This document shows positions 19,184 through 28,263 of a stretch of DNA of 64,000 nt, one piece after another. This DNA is from Vogesella indigofera (GTDB lineage Bacteria; Pseudomonadota; Gammaproteobacteria; Burkholderiales; Chromobacteriaceae): positions 124,001 to 188,000 of the forward strand of contig NZ_JAQQLA010000007.1 in assembly GCF_028548395.1 (NCBI RefSeq). Reading direction: 5' to 3'. The position numbers and the translations under genes are program-made. The first letter of the stretch is position 1; every line of letters begins with the position of its first letter. The notes beneath the pieces are model-generated. The model saw only the letters and a list, made by a program, of their open reading frames with translations, did not search any database and was not told the DNA's origin.

Positions 19184-20269
19184 TTATTCAAAAACTTTCT
19201 TGCCGTTGCGCACGAACGGCATTTTCACCACACGCACCTCGGTCAGCGTGCCGCGCAGGTCAACCTGGGCGGTGGCGCCGGTGGACGCCGGTACGCGGGC
19301 GATGGCGATGGAGTGTTTCAGGGTCGGCGAGAAGGTGCCGCTGGTGATGATGCCTTCCTGGCCATCGACGACCACTTTCTGGCCTTCGCGCAGCACGCCG
19401 CGGCCTTCCAGCACCAGGCCGACCTGCTTCATCGGTACGCCGGCGGCTTTTTGCGCCGCCAGTGCCTGGCGGCCGATGAAGTCGCGCTCTTCCGGATTCC
19501 AGGCGATGGTCCAGCCCATGCCGGCCTGCAGCGGCGACACGGTTTCGTCCATGTCGTGGCCGTACAGGTTCATGCCGGCTTCCAGACGCAGGGTGTCACG
19601 CGCGCCAAGGCCGATCGGCGCCACGCCGGCGGCTTTCAGTTCGTTGAAGAAGGTGATGGCCTGATCGGCTGGGATCATGATTTCCAGGCCGTCTTCACCG
19701 GTGTAGCCGGTGCGGGCGTAGAACCAGTCGCCGGACGGCAGACCCTGGAAGACTTTCAGTGCCTGGATGGCGTCGGCCAGCTCCGGCTTCACGCTGCATA
19801 CCTTGGCAATCGCGGTCGGGCCCTGCACCGCCAGCATCGCCAAGTCGCGGCGCACCTGCAGCTGCACGTCGAAGCCGGCGGACTGCTTGTCCATCCACGC
19901 CAGGTCTTTTTCGGTAGTACCGGCGTTGATCACCATGCGGAAGCCGGTGGCGGTCAGGTATACGATCAGGTCGTCGACCACGCCGCCGTCGTCGTTGAGC
20001 ATGCCGGAGTACAGCGCCTTGCCTTCGAAGCCGAGCTTGGCCACGTCGTTGGCGATCAGCTTTTGCAGCCAGACCTTGGCGTCGCTGCCGCTGATGTCGA
20101 CGACGGTCATGTGCGACACGTCGAACATGCCGGCGTCGCTACGCACGATCTCGTGCTCTTTCAGCTGCGAGCCGTAGTGGATCGGCATTTCCCAGCCGGC
20201 GAAATCAACCATCTTCGCGCCGGAAGCGACGTGGGCATCAAATAAAGGGGTACGTTTCGGGGCCGTCAT
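19184..20269 (-). CDS. gcvT: Glycine cleavage system aminomethyltransferase, T protein
   Basis: GcvT moves the methylene unit from aminomethyl-lipoyl GcvH to THF, releasing ammonia. The 361-residue protein has the conserved [22 protein letters not shown] opening, [26 protein letters not shown] and, near the end, an [14 protein letters not shown] motif. It is the first gene of the operon and lies directly downstream of a tandem glycine riboswitch, so expression is expected to rise with glycine. Confidence 0.96.
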   Translation of the reverse strand: MTAPKRTPLFDAHVASGAKMVDFAGWEMPIHYGSQLKEHEIVRSDAGMFDVSHMTVVDISGSDAKVWLQKLIANDVAKLGFEGKALYSGMLNDDGGVVDDLIVYLTATGFRMVINAGTTEKDLAWMDKQSAGFDVQLQVRRDLAMLAVQGPTAIAKVCSVKPELADAIQALKVFQGLPSGDWFYARTGYTGEDGLEIMIPADQAITFFNELKAAGVAPIGLGARDTLRLEAGMNLYGHDMDETVSPLQAGMGWTIAWNPEERDFIGRQALAAQKAAGVPMKQVGLVLEGRGVLREGQKVVVDGQEGIITSGTFSPTLKHSIAIARVPASTGATAQVDLRGTLTEVRVVKMPFVRNGKKVFE

Positions 20270-20305
20270 TGCAAGTCCTTGGAGTGAGATTTGTCCCTAC
20301 CTCAC

Positions 20306-20508
20306 ACCCCTCTGTCCCTGCACCTGAGATTTTCCGGCATTGCGCCGTTAGCCCCTTCGGTGGGCGCTGTACGCGCCGCTCTCCAGATTCTGCGGGCCGT
20401 CTAACGGCCCGATTCTTGCAGTCCTTTTGCCTGAGCGATTGCGGGTGCACTTGCGCCTTCGGCGGCGGCGTCCGGTTTGGCCCGGCGCGGCTCTCTCCTG
20501 CGGAATGG
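20306..20508 (-). ncRNA. Tandem glycine riboswitch (gcvT element)
   Basis: On the minus strand, two glycine aptamers follow each other. The first begins near GCAGGAGAGAGCC and contains CGCTCAGGCAAAAGGAC. The second begins near TCTGGAGAGCGGC, contains GAAGGGGCTAACGGCGCAA, and ends with CTCAGGTGCAGGGACAGAG. The paired GGAGAG and CAGGnnnAnGGAC elements are the hallmark of the family. The element ends about 35 bases upstream of gcvT. Established members activate glycine catabolism when glycine is abundant. Confidence 0.95.
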
Positions 20509-20577
20509 GCGCATTATCAGCGCAGCCATGGCGCTTGGCAAGTCGGGTTTTGCAACAGGATCAGGCACTTGGCGCAA

Positions 20578-20622
20578 AAAAGGTTGGCCGCAACGGCAGA
20601 AGGGCTTTGCGGCCAACCTTTT
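20578..20622. repeat. Inverted pair of GTTGGCCGCAA repeats forming a terminator hairpin
   Basis: AAAAGGTTGGCCGCAA (20578-20593) pairs perfectly with TTGCGGCCAACCTTTT (20607-20622) over 16 bp with a 13-base loop. It is flanked by A/T tracts, so it should work as an intrinsic terminator for the permease gene that ends at 20632. Both arms are consensus repeat copies. Confidence 0.85.
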
Positions 20623-20631
20623 AGCGGCGTT

Positions 20632-21966
20632 TTATGCCTTCACGATATTTTCACGCAGTTGCCACAAATACACCGGCAGCCCGGCCAGGAGCAGCAGCAC
20701 GCCCCACATCACCACCTCGGCGCCGGAGCCGAAAATGGTCCACAGCGCGAACACGAAGCCGCCACCGGAGAACGCCAGCGGCGCCAGCCAGTCGCGGGGG
20801 CGGAACTGGCGGTGGCGTTGCAGCATCACCGCCAGCAGCGCCATCGCGCAGAACGCGTACGGCAGCAAGGTGGTGGCGGTGGCGAGCAGGATCACGAACT
20901 CGAAGATCTGCACCCCGCTGTCGCCGCCGGCGTACTTGCACACCAGCAGGATGGTGACCAGCAGCGTGGACAGCAGCAGGCCGACGATGGGCACCCCGGC
21001 CGCGTTCTCGCGCTTGAAGAAGGCCGGGAACAGCTTGTCGCGCGCGGCGGCGGCCGGGATGTGGCCCTGCATCAGGCACCAGCCGTTGAGCGCGCCGAAG
21101 CAGGAAATCACCGCACCGAGGCCGACGGCGTAGTACGCCCACTCGCCCCACAGGCTGCGCGCGGCATCGGCAAACGGTGCCGCCGATGCGGCCAACGTCG
21201 CTGCCGGCATCAGCCCCTGCAACGCGACGGTGCTGGCGATGTACAGCGCGGCGGCGAGCAGCGTGCCCAGCACCGTGGCGCGCGGGATGGTGCGCTCCGG
21301 CTGCTCGACGTCACCGGCCGGCACCGACGCCGACTCCAGCCCGAGGAAGGCCCACAGCGTCAGCGCCATGGTCGCCGGGATCGCCTCCGACAGCGGCTTG
21401 TGCTGCGGATTGAACACGACGAAATCGGGATTCAGGTACAGCAGGCCGGCGACGGTGACCCCGGCCAGCGGCAGCAGCTTGATCAGGGTGGTGACGATGG
21501 CGACGCGGCCGGAGCTTTGCGCGCCGCGGCTGTTGATCCACGTCACCAGCCAGATCAGGCCGATGGCGGTGGCGCCGGCGGCGAGGTTGCTGTCGTTCAG
21601 CTGCGGGAAAAACACCCCCAGATAGCTGACGCCGGCCACGGTCAGCGCGGCGTTGCCGGCCCACAGCGCGATCCAGTAGCCCCAGGCGATGAGGAAGCCG
21701 GCGAAATTGCCAAAGCCTTCGTGGATGTAGGCATACGGGCCGCCGGCCTTGTGCGGCAGCAGCGTCGCCAGCCTGGCGAACACCAGCGCCAGGCAGATCG
21801 CGCCCAGCGAGGTGATCACCCAGCCGATCAGCGAGGCGCCGCCGTACTGCGCCAGCGACGCCGGCAGCAGGAACACGCCGGAGCCGATCATGTTGCCCAC
21901 CACCAGCGCGGTGCACATCCAGATGCCGAGTTTGCCTTTGGCGGCGGTTTTCGGAGCGTGACTCAT
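20632..21966 (-). CDS. APC family amino acid permease/antiporter
   Basis: The 444-residue inner-membrane protein has about twelve hydrophobic helices. The APC-family first helix reads ALVVGNMIGSGVFLLPASLA, with the unwound GSG substrate-binding motif. It also has HKAGGPYAYIHEGFG and the helix 6 region MALTLWAFLGLESASVPAGD, all close to PotE/AdiC/CadB-type antiporters. Substrate not identifiable from sequence alone. The ATG at 21964-21966 was chosen; the reading frame is open further upstream without similarity. Confidence 0.88.
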   Translation of the reverse strand: MSHAPKTAAKGKLGIWMCTALVVGNMIGSGVFLLPASLAQYGGASLIGWVITSLGAICLALVFARLATLLPHKAGGPYAYIHEGFGNFAGFLIAWGYWIALWAGNAALTVAGVSYLGVFFPQLNDSNLAAGATAIGLIWLVTWINSRGAQSSGRVAIVTTLIKLLPLAGVTVAGLLYLNPDFVVFNPQHKPLSEAIPATMALTLWAFLGLESASVPAGDVEQPERTIPRATVLGTLLAAALYIASTVALQGLMPAATLAASAAPFADAARSLWGEWAYYAVGLGAVISCFGALNGWCLMQGHIPAAAARDKLFPAFFKRENAAGVPIVGLLLSTLLVTILLVCKYAGGDSGVQIFEFVILLATATTLLPYAFCAMALLAVMLQRHRQFRPRDWLAPLAFSGGGFVFALWTIFGSGAEVVMWGVLLLLAGLPVYLWQLRENIVKA

Positions 21967-22156
21967 GCGGCCCTCCGTGCGGAAGAGCGCTGAGGCCAGC
22001 GGGGAAACGGGCACGGCGCGGCGGCCGTGCAAGCGATGAAATCCTGCATGATTATTCGAGGGTCCTGAATGGGCGGCGCGGCCGCTTTGCTCTGTCTGCG
22101 TGCCGCCGCCGGGCAGCGGCACCCCGGCAACCTGTTCCGGTTGCTCTGCCATGACA

Positions 22157-22180
22157 AACGGGCCTCGAAAGAGGCCCGTT
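22157..22180 (-). terminator. Rho-independent terminator after gluQRS
   Basis: AACGGGCCTC and GAGGCCCGTT form a perfect 10-bp stem with a GAAA tetraloop, 34 bases beyond the gluQRS stop. The 190-base stretch between it and the permease start shows no gene. Confidence 0.8.
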
Positions 22181-22213
22181 TGGCGAAAGGGTGGCGATTG
22201 TATACCAAGTTAA

Positions 22214-23122
22214 CTATGCAATGACGATAGGTCCCGCCGGCACCCGCGCCAGCTGCCAGTTGTCCCGTGCCCACTGCCACAGCTCGGCCACGTCGCCCGC
22301 CTCTGCCGGCGGCGCATGCCCCAGCCGCGTCAGCGCCTGCCGCAGCTCGGCGGCGGCCGAGCGGGCGTCGATCGCCGGCGCCAGCGTCTGCTTCGACAGC
22401 TTTTCACCGGCGGCGTTGACCATCAGCGGCAGATGACAGTGCGTCACCACCGGCCCGCCCAGCTTCTGCCGCAGCCACAGCTGACGCGGCGTCGACACCA
22501 GCAGGTCTGCACCGCGCACGATGTCGGTCATGCCCTGCGCGATGTCGTCTACCACCACCGCCAGCTGGTAGGCCCAGAAACCGTCGGCGCGCAGCAGCAC
22601 GAAATCGCCGATCTCGCTTTGCAGGTGCTGACCGTATTCACCCTGCAGGCGGTCGTAAAACACGGTGCGGCTGTCGTCCACCCGCAGCCGCCACGCCCGT
22701 GCGCTGCGCCCCGGCGCCACGCCGTGACGGCAGGTGCCGGGATAGACCATGCCGTCGGCACCGTGATGGCCGGCGGCGGCGATTTCCTTGCGGGTGCAGC
22801 CGCAGCCGTAGGCGTCGCCCTGCGCCACCAGCTGTGCCAGCGCCGCGCGATACAGCTCGTGACGGTCATGCTGGTACACCAGGTCGCCGTCCCACTCGAA
22901 GCCGAACGCCTGCAGCGTGCGCAGGATGGCGTCGGCGGCGCCGGCCATCTCGCGTGGCGGATCGAGGTCTTCCATGCGCAGCCACCACTCGCCGCCGTGG
23001 TACCTGGCTTCCAGATAGCTGCCGACCGCAGTGGTCAGCGAGCCGGCGTGCAGCAGGCCGGTGGGGCTGGGCGCAAAGCGGCCGCGATAGGGCAAAACGG
23101 GAACGGGGGCAGTGACGGACAT
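22214..23122 (-). CDS. gluQ: Glutamyl-Q tRNA(Asp) synthetase
   Basis: GluQRS activates glutamate and attaches it to queuosine at position 34 of tRNA-Asp. The 302-residue protein is a truncated glutamyl-tRNA synthetase lacking the anticodon domain. It shows RFAPSPTGLLHAGSL (HIGH-like), RMEDLDPPRE, a Zn-type cluster CGCTRKEI...CRHG, and AGEKLSKQTLA as the KMSKS-like motif. Length is typical of the family (about 300). Divergent from fdxA. Confidence 0.94.
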   Translation of the reverse strand: MSVTAPVPVLPYRGRFAPSPTGLLHAGSLTTAVGSYLEARYHGGEWWLRMEDLDPPREMAGAADAILRTLQAFGFEWDGDLVYQHDRHELYRAALAQLVAQGDAYGCGCTRKEIAAAGHHGADGMVYPGTCRHGVAPGRSARAWRLRVDDSRTVFYDRLQGEYGQHLQSEIGDFVLLRADGFWAYQLAVVVDDIAQGMTDIVRGADLLVSTPRQLWLRQKLGGPVVTHCHLPLMVNAAGEKLSKQTLAPAIDARSAAAELRQALTRLGHAPPAEAGDVAELWQWARDNWQLARVPAGPIVIA

Positions 23123-23220
23123 GGCAGGAGCAGCGAAAATAGAGAGATACGACTAAAATGTTGACTAAACGACTCAACCATTACCCGGACACCCACCATC
23201 TACTAAAGGAGCGCGCCCAG

Positions 23221-23544
23221 ATGACGCACGTTGTAACCGAAGCCTGTATCAAATGTAAATACACCGACTGCGTCGATGTCTGTCCGGTGGACTGCTTCCA
23301 CGCCGGCCCCAATTTCCTGGTGATCGACCCCGACGAGTGTATCGACTGCACGCTGTGCGTGGCGGAATGCCCGGCGGAGGCGATCTTCGCCGAGGAAGAC
23401 CTGCCGGCCGACCAGCAGGACTTCGTCGCCATCAACGCCGAGTTGACGCCGCTGTGGCCGGTGCTGTCCGCCAAGATCGACGCACTGCCCGACCACGCCG
23501 ACTGGCTGCCGGTGAAGGACAAGCGCCACCTGCTGGAACGCTGA
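23221..23544 (+). CDS. fdxA: Ferredoxin FdxA (7Fe-8S type)
   Basis: This 107-residue ferredoxin has the N-terminal cluster motif [18 protein letters not shown], where the extra residues at the second Cys are typical of the [3Fe-4S] site. The second motif is [12 protein letters not shown] for the [4Fe-4S] site. The C-terminal tail ([20 protein letters not shown]) matches the FdxA family in betaproteobacteria. A strong AAAGGAGC Shine-Dalgarno precedes the ATG at 23221, which excludes the longer reading from 23158. Electron partners unknown. Confidence 0.93.
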   Translation: MTHVVTEACIKCKYTDCVDVCPVDCFHAGPNFLVIDPDECIDCTLCVAECPAEAIFAEEDLPADQQDFVAINAELTPLWPVLSAKIDALPDHADWLPVKDKRHLLER

Positions 23545-23617
23545 ACACTACACGCCGCCATTGCCCGCCCGCCTCGCGCCGGCTGACGGCCGCGGCGCCG
23601 TGTCACCCGCGGCTGCT

Positions 23618-23635
23618 GCGGCCAACGTTGGCCGC
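23618..23635. repeat. Palindromic GTTGGCCGC repeat
   Basis: GCGGCCAACGTTGGCCGC is a perfect 18-base palindrome: two copies of the repeat core fused head to head. It lies in the 143-base gap between fdxA and miaA. Confidence 0.8.
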
Positions 23636-23687
23636 GGCCGGCCGCGCCATGCGACAATAGCCGGCCATTTCCTTAGCGCACACCGAC

Positions 23688-24644
23688 ATGTCCGATCATC
23701 CTGCAGCCATCCTGTTGATGGGCCCCACCGCCTCCGGCAAGACCGGCCTCGCGCTGGCGCTGGCCGAGCGTTTTCCGGTCGAAATCATCAGCGTCGATTC
23801 CGCGCTGGTCTACCGCGACATGGACATTGGCACCGCCAAGCCGACGGCGGCGGAGATGGCGCAGTGCCCGCACCACCTGATCGACATCATCGACCCCACG
23901 GACGCCTACTCCGCGGCGCAGTTTCATGCCGACGCCAACCGCCTGATCGCCGCCATCCACGCCCGCGGCAAGCTGCCGCTGCTGGTCGGCGGCACCATGC
24001 TCTATTTCAAGGCGCTGACCGACGGCCTGTCCGACCTGCCGCAGGCCGATCCGGCGCTGCGCCAGCAGCTGGAAGCCGACGCCGCCCGCCTCGGCTGGCC
24101 GGCCATGCACGCACGCCTCGCCGCCATTGATGCCGTCACCGCCGCCCGCCTCGCCCCCAACGACTCGCAACGCATCCAGCGCGCGCTGGAAATCTGCCTG
24201 CTCAGCGGCGACACCATGTCGGCGCTGCTGGCACGCGGCCGCGACGCCGCCGCGCGCGGCAACCTGCTGCGGCTGGCGCTGAATCCGGACGAACGCAGCT
24301 GGCTGCACCAGCGCATCGCGCTACGCTTCAACATCATGCTGGAGCAGGGTTTCCTCGACGAGGTCAGCCGCTTGCGCCAACGTTGGCCGCAGCTGTCACT
24401 GGAGCTGCCGTCGATGCGCTGCGTCGGCTACCGCCAGGCGTGGGAATACCAGGACGGCCTGTACAGCCACGCCGAATTCGTCGAACGCGGCATCGCCGCC
24501 ACCCGTCAACTGGCCAAGCGCCAGATCACCTGGCTGCGCAGCATGGCATCGGACAACCTGAACCTGGCCGCCGACCACGACGACATCCTGACTCCGGCCT
24601 GCCACGCCATCGAACGCTGGCAGGCGGCGCAGCAGCACGCCTGA
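23688..24644 (+). CDS. miaA: tRNA dimethylallyltransferase
   Basis: MiaA adds the dimethylallyl group to A37 of tRNAs that read UNN codons. The 318-residue protein has the P-loop [20 protein letters not shown], the conserved [27 protein letters not shown] and [14 protein letters not shown]. Further on come [12 protein letters not shown] and [12 protein letters not shown]. Length and all IPTase signatures are canonical. A copy of the repeat lies in the gene at 24379-24392. Confidence 0.96.
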   Translation: MSDHPAAILLMGPTASGKTGLALALAERFPVEIISVDSALVYRDMDIGTAKPTAAEMAQCPHHLIDIIDPTDAYSAAQFHADANRLIAAIHARGKLPLLVGGTMLYFKALTDGLSDLPQADPALRQQLEADAARLGWPAMHARLAAIDAVTAARLAPNDSQRIQRALEICLLSGDTMSALLARGRDAAARGNLLRLALNPDERSWLHQRIALRFNIMLEQGFLDEVSRLRQRWPQLSLELPSMRCVGYRQAWEYQDGLYSHAEFVERGIAATRQLAKRQITWLRSMASDNLNLAADHDDILTPACHAIERWQAAQQHA

Positions 24645-24653
24645 GCGGCGGCG

Positions 24654-25199
24654 TCAGTCGCTGTCGAAAGTCAGCGCCGCCACCTCGGCCTGCGCCAGTT
24701 GCGCCAGCAGCGCCGGGGACAGCAGCAACTTGCTGTGCCGGACGCCGGCGCCCACCACCACGTAGCGGCGCGCCATCACCGCGGCATCGACCAGGATGCG
24801 CATCGACGCCGGCAAGCCCAGCGCGGTAATGCCGCCGAACTCCATGCCGGTCAGCGCGGTGGCCACCTCCCGCTTGGCAAACGACAACCGCTGCGCGCCG
24901 AGGGCGCTCTTCACCGCGCCGTTCACGTCCAGCCGGCGCGAGCCCAGCGTTACCACCGCCGCGTGCTGTTCCACGCCGTCCTTCTTGTAGCGCAACACGA
25001 TGGTGTTGGCGCAATCCTCCAGCCCGAAGCCGTAGCGGGCGCTGAACTGCTCGGTATCCGACGCCTCGTCCGCCACCGCGAACACGATCAGCTCCTGCCC
25101 CTGTACCTGGCTGGCCACGCTGGCCGGCAGGTGTTGCGGATGCAGCTCGGCCGCCAGCGGCTGGAACTGGAATTGCCGGGCGAAATCACGGATGTTCAT
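24654..25199 (-). CDS. YbaK/EbsC family aminoacyl-tRNA deacylase-like protein
   Basis: The 181-residue protein carries a YbaK/prolyl-tRNA editing domain over most of its length, with the conserved region FAKREVATALTGMEFGGITALGLP. Proteins of this fold hydrolyse misacylated Cys-tRNA(Pro) or Ala-tRNA(Pro). The N-terminal extension (IRDFARQFQFQP) is a little longer than in YbaK, so the exact editing substrate is uncertain. It ends 9 bases from the convergent miaA stop and is probably the last gene of the dtd-GNAT-hydrolase-ybaK-like run. Confidence 0.82.
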   Translation of the reverse strand: MNIRDFARQFQFQPLAAELHPQHLPASVASQVQGQELIVFAVADEASDTEQFSARYGFGLEDCANTIVLRYKKDGVEQHAAVVTLGSRRLDVNGAVKSALGAQRLSFAKREVATALTGMEFGGITALGLPASMRILVDAAVMARRYVVVGAGVRHSKLLLSPALLAQLAQAEVAALTFDSD

Positions 25200-25246
25200 G
25201 GCAAGGCTGTCCTCTTTGTTCAGGTTGTGCTTGGTTTAGCAATTGG

Positions 25247-25849
25247 TCACGGCAGCGCCTCACCGCCGTGCCGGCCGGCGGCGGGCGAGTCCGCCGCCAG
25301 CAAGGCCAGCGCCTGCCCGGTGCTCAGCACCTGCGCATACTCGCCATCCAGATTCGCCAGCGCCATCGCGTGCACCTCGTCCGCACTGCGCGGCGTGCCG
25401 TGGTAGTCGCGACGGGCAAAGGCGAAGGTGGCGTCGCTGACCACCAGGGTGTCGAAACCGAGATTACCGGCGCTGCGCGCGGTGGACTCCACCGAATTGT
25501 TGGTGCTGACGCCGACCAGCAGCAGGCGGCGGATGCCGCGCACGTGCAGCCAGCGCTCCAGCGCGCTGTGGGTGAAGGCATCGGGCACGTTCTTCTCGAA
25601 TACCATCTCGCTGTCCAGTGGCTGGAACGCCGGCTGGAACTCAGCGCCGCTCTGGCCGGGCCAGAACAGCGAGCTTGGCGTGCGCGACATGTGGCGCACG
25701 TGGATCACCGGGTGGCCGCCGACGCGCCAGGCGGCGAGCAGGCACGCGATATTGGCCTCCGCCTGCGGGTTGTTGCGCTCGCCGGCCTGCGGCATGGCCA
25801 TCGCCTGCTGCATGTCGATGATCAGCAAGGCCGGAATCTGTGTTGTCAT
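25247..25849 (-). CDS. Isochorismatase-like cysteine hydrolase homologue
   Basis: The 200-residue protein has the isochorismatase-fold opening ALLIIDMQQAM with the catalytic-type Asp, a Lys in FEKNVPDAF and the loop VGVSTNNSVESTARSAGNLGF. At the position where nicotinamidase-type members carry the nucleophilic Cys (GxxTxxCVxxTA) this protein has Ser (TCG codon). It may therefore not work as a cysteine hydrolase; isochorismatases themselves also lack the Cys. Substrate unknown. It lies 52 bases after the GNAT gene. Confidence 0.8.
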   Translation of the reverse strand: MTTQIPALLIIDMQQAMAMPQAGERNNPQAEANIACLLAAWRVGGHPVIHVRHMSRTPSSLFWPGQSGAEFQPAFQPLDSEMVFEKNVPDAFTHSALERWLHVRGIRRLLLVGVSTNNSVESTARSAGNLGFDTLVVSDATFAFARRDYHGTPRSADEVHAMALANLDGEYAQVLSTGQALALLAADSPAAGRHGGEALP

Positions 25850-25901
25850 TATCGGTTTTTCTTGATTAAAAATTTCGCGGCCAAAGCCGGCCGATCTTCA
25901 T

Positions 25902-26456
25902 TCAGGACGGCTGCGCCCAATCCTGCCGCAGCAAGGAAAACACCAGCAGGTCATGATATTGCCCGAGCCAGAATCCGGCCTCGCGCAAATACCCTTCCTG
26001 CACAAAGCCCAAACCCTGCAGCAGGCGGATGGACGGCAGATTGTCCGGGTGGACCTGTGCCTCGATACGGTTAAGCGCCATATTGGCAAAGCCCCAGTCC
26101 AGCGCCAGCTGCAGCGCCTCGCGCATCATGCCCTGCCCGCGATAAGCCGGCGCCAGCTCGTAACCGAGCGTGCAGCTGCGCCAGCCGCGATTCCACTTGA
26201 ACAGGCCGCAGCTACCTGCCAGTTGCTGATCAGCCCGCGATTCGACAGCCCAGCGCAGCCACGGACTGGGTAGCTGCTGCCAGCCGATAAAGAGCGCCAC
26301 CTGCGCCTCCGCCTGTGCCAGCGTCTGCAGCGGCTCGGAGCCAAACCATTGCATGGACACGGCATCGCGGTAGATATCAAACAGTGCCGGTGCATCCTGC
26401 GGCCGGAATTCGCGCAGCGTCAGCCGTGCGCTCTGCAGCACGGGGAAAGCGCTCAT
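25902..26456 (-). CDS. GNAT family N-acetyltransferase, RimJ/RimL-like
   Basis: The 184-residue protein has the GNAT core: [18 protein letters not shown] at the N-terminus, the acetyl-CoA loop [17 protein letters not shown] (motif A) and [23 protein letters not shown] (motif B). This pattern is typical of RimJ/RimL-type enzymes that acetylate protein N-termini or small amines. Its start overlaps the dtd stop by 4 bases (ATGA), so the two are translationally coupled. Confidence 0.87.
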   Translation of the reverse strand: MSAFPVLQSARLTLREFRPQDAPALFDIYRDAVSMQWFGSEPLQTLAQAEAQVALFIGWQQLPSPWLRWAVESRADQQLAGSCGLFKWNRGWRSCTLGYELAPAYRGQGMMREALQLALDWGFANMALNRIEAQVHPDNLPSIRLLQGLGFVQEGYLREAGFWLGQYHDLLVFSLLRQDWAQPS

Positions 26457-26905
26457 TCCGGCGCCTTGCTGTCCAGCCAGATCGTCACCGGGCCGTCGTT
26501 GACCAGCGCCACCTGCATGTCGGCGCCGAATACCCCGGTCGGCACCGCCTTGCCCAGCGCCGCGCCCATCAGCTGCACGAATTCGTCAAACATCGGTGAT
26601 GATTGCTCCGGCCGCGCCGCGCGGCTGTAGCCGGGGCGGTTGCCCTTTTTGGTGGTGGCGAACAGGGTGAACTGGCTAACCGCCAGCACCTCGCCACCGC
26701 AGTCGAGCAGCGAGCGGTTCATCACGCCGTCATCGTCGTTGAAAATGCGCAGCTGGCTGATCTTCTTCACCAGCCACTCGCTGTCGGTGCGGCTGTCCGG
26801 CGCCTCGATGCCGACCAGCAGCAACAGCCCGGCCCCGATCGCACCGCTGATCCGGCCGTCGACGGTGACCGACGCCTCGCGCACCCTTTGTACCAATACT
26901 CGCAT
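26453..26905 (-). CDS. dtd: D-aminoacyl-tRNA deacylase
   Basis: DTD removes D-amino acids wrongly attached to tRNA, and glycine from tRNA-Ala. The 150-residue protein has [17 protein letters not shown], the catalytic region [20 protein letters not shown] and [17 protein letters not shown]. The Gly-cisPro dipeptide of the active site is represented in GNRPGYS, a conservative variant of NRPSF. Two adjacent ATGs exist; the second (26903-26905) has better spacing from the AGGAGG-like Shine-Dalgarno. Confidence 0.94.
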   Translation of the reverse strand: MRVLVQRVREASVTVDGRISGAIGAGLLLLVGIEAPDSRTDSEWLVKKISQLRIFNDDDGVMNRSLLDCGGEVLAVSQFTLFATTKKGNRPGYSRAARPEQSSPMFDEFVQLMGAALGKAVPTGVFGADMQVALVNDGPVTIWLDSKAPE

Positions 26906-26972
26906 CATCCCTCCTGAAAAGCGTTTCGGCTCTGCGTTACAATCCCTGCCATTGCGCGCGACAAGGATTGCT

Positions 26973-27752
26973 ATGTTAATGGTTATTTCTCCGGCGAAAA
27001 CGCTGGATTTCAACACCCCGCCGCGGACGGTACCGTACACGCAGCCGGATTTCCTCGATCACAGCATGGCGCTGATCCGCGTGCTGCGCGACAAGTCGCC
27101 GGCCGACATCGGCCAGCTGATGGGCATCAGCGATGCACTGGCGCAGCTCAACGTTGGCCGCTACCACGACTGGCAGCCGGATTTCACGCCCGACAATGCC
27201 AAGCAGGCGGTGCTGGCGTTCATGGGTGACGTCTACGAGGGGCTGAATGCGGCGGCGCTGAATGCAAGCGAGCACGACTACCTGCAGCGGCACCTGCGCA
27301 TCCTGTCCGGGCTGTACGGCCTGCTGCGGCCGCTGGACCTGATGCAGCCGTACCGGCTGGAGATGGGCACCCGCCTCGCCAACCCGCGCGGCAAGAACCT
27401 GTACGAATTCTGGGGCACGCTGATCACCGAGGCGCTGAATCGCGAGCTGGCGGCACAGGCAGCGCCGGTGCTGGTCAACCTCGCCTCCGACGAGTACTTC
27501 AAGTCGGTGAAGCCAAAGCAACTGCAGGCCCGCATCATCACCCCGGTGTTCCAGGACCTGAAGAACGGCCAGTACAAGATCATCAGCTTCTACGCCAAGC
27601 GCGCGCGCGGGCTGATGGCGCGCTGGGCAACGCAGCAGCAGGTGACGGACGCCGAGCAGCTGAAGGCGTTCGACAGCGAGGGCTACGCCTTCGTGCCGGA
27701 GCTGTCCGACGCCAGCAGCTGGCTGTTCCGCCGCGATCCGGCGGCACAATAA
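26973..27752 (+). CDS. yaaA: Peroxide stress protein YaaA (DUF328)
   Basis: This 259-residue protein is full length for the YaaA family. Its family start [17 protein letters not shown] is followed by [37 protein letters not shown] and [13 protein letters not shown]. In E. coli YaaA is induced by OxyR and lowers intracellular iron under hydrogen peroxide stress. Divergent from dtd. The upstream region has no clear OxyR site that I can identify. The repeat is present at 27150-27162. Confidence 0.93.
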   Translation: MLMVISPAKTLDFNTPPRTVPYTQPDFLDHSMALIRVLRDKSPADIGQLMGISDALAQLNVGRYHDWQPDFTPDNAKQAVLAFMGDVYEGLNAAALNASEHDYLQRHLRILSGLYGLLRPLDLMQPYRLEMGTRLANPRGKNLYEFWGTLITEALNRELAAQAAPVLVNLASDEYFKSVKPKQLQARIITPVFQDLKNGQYKIISFYAKRARGLMARWATQQQVTDAEQLKAFDSEGYAFVPELSDASSWLFRRDPAAQ

Positions 27753-27781
27753 GCAAGGCCACAAAGCAAGCGGCCGCATGT

Positions 27782-27800
27782 TTGCGGCCAACGTTGGCCA
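27782..27800. repeat. Near-palindromic GTTGGCCGCAA repeat
   Basis: TTGCGGCCAACGTTGGCCA is one full minus-strand copy fused to a partial plus-strand copy. It lies between yaaA and the GFA gene. Confidence 0.75.
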
Positions 27801-27827
27801 TCCGTTAGCACGCGAAAGGTATCCCCG

Positions 27828-28226
27828 ATGCAAGGCAGCTGCCTGTGCGGCACCGTCCGCTATGAAATCGACCGGCTCGATGCGCCGATCACGCACTGCC
27901 ACTGCCTGACCTGCCAGAAGGCGCACGCGGCGGCATTTGCCAGCACCGCCGGCGTGCTGCGCCAGCACTTCCGCTGGCTGGCGGGGCAGCAGGCACTGGG
28001 CAGCTACGAGTCGTCGCCCGGCAAGCTGCGCCACTTCTGCACTCGCTGCGGCAGCCAACTGGTGGCAGAGCGTGCCGCCCAGCCGCACGTCATCGTGCGC
28101 GTGGCGACGCTGGACGACGATCCCGGAGTCAGCCCGCAACAGCACATCTGGTGCAGTCACGACCGGCCGTGGCTGGCCAGCGACGGGCTGCCGCACTATG
28201 CGGCGTGGCAACCGGGCCGCGAATGA
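27828..28226 (+). CDS. GFA family (CENP-V/GFA domain) zinc protein
   Basis: The 132-residue protein has the GFA-domain zinc ligands: SCLCGTVRYE, the triplet CHCLTCQKAHAA and CTRCGSQL. Family members include glutathione-dependent formaldehyde-activating enzyme, but most are uncharacterised and formaldehyde activity is not assured. The ATG follows GAAAGGTATCCCCG. The gene is flanked on both sides by palindromic repeat copies. Confidence 0.87.
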   Translation: MQGSCLCGTVRYEIDRLDAPITHCHCLTCQKAHAAAFASTAGVLRQHFRWLAGQQALGSYESSPGKLRHFCTRCGSQLVAERAAQPHVIVRVATLDDDPGVSPQQHIWCSHDRPWLASDGLPHYAAWQPGRE

Positions 28227-28229
28227 CGG

Positions 28230-28251
28230 TTGCGGCCAACGTTGGCCGCAA
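28230..28251. repeat. Perfect palindrome of two GTTGGCCGCAA repeats
   Basis: This 22-base perfect palindrome is two complete copies (TTGCGGCCAAC and GTTGGCCGCAA) joined head to head. It lies in the 37-base gap between the convergent GFA and ldhA genes and is the best symmetric copy in the window. Confidence 0.85.
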
Positions 28252-28263
28252 GCGCGGCCGGCG

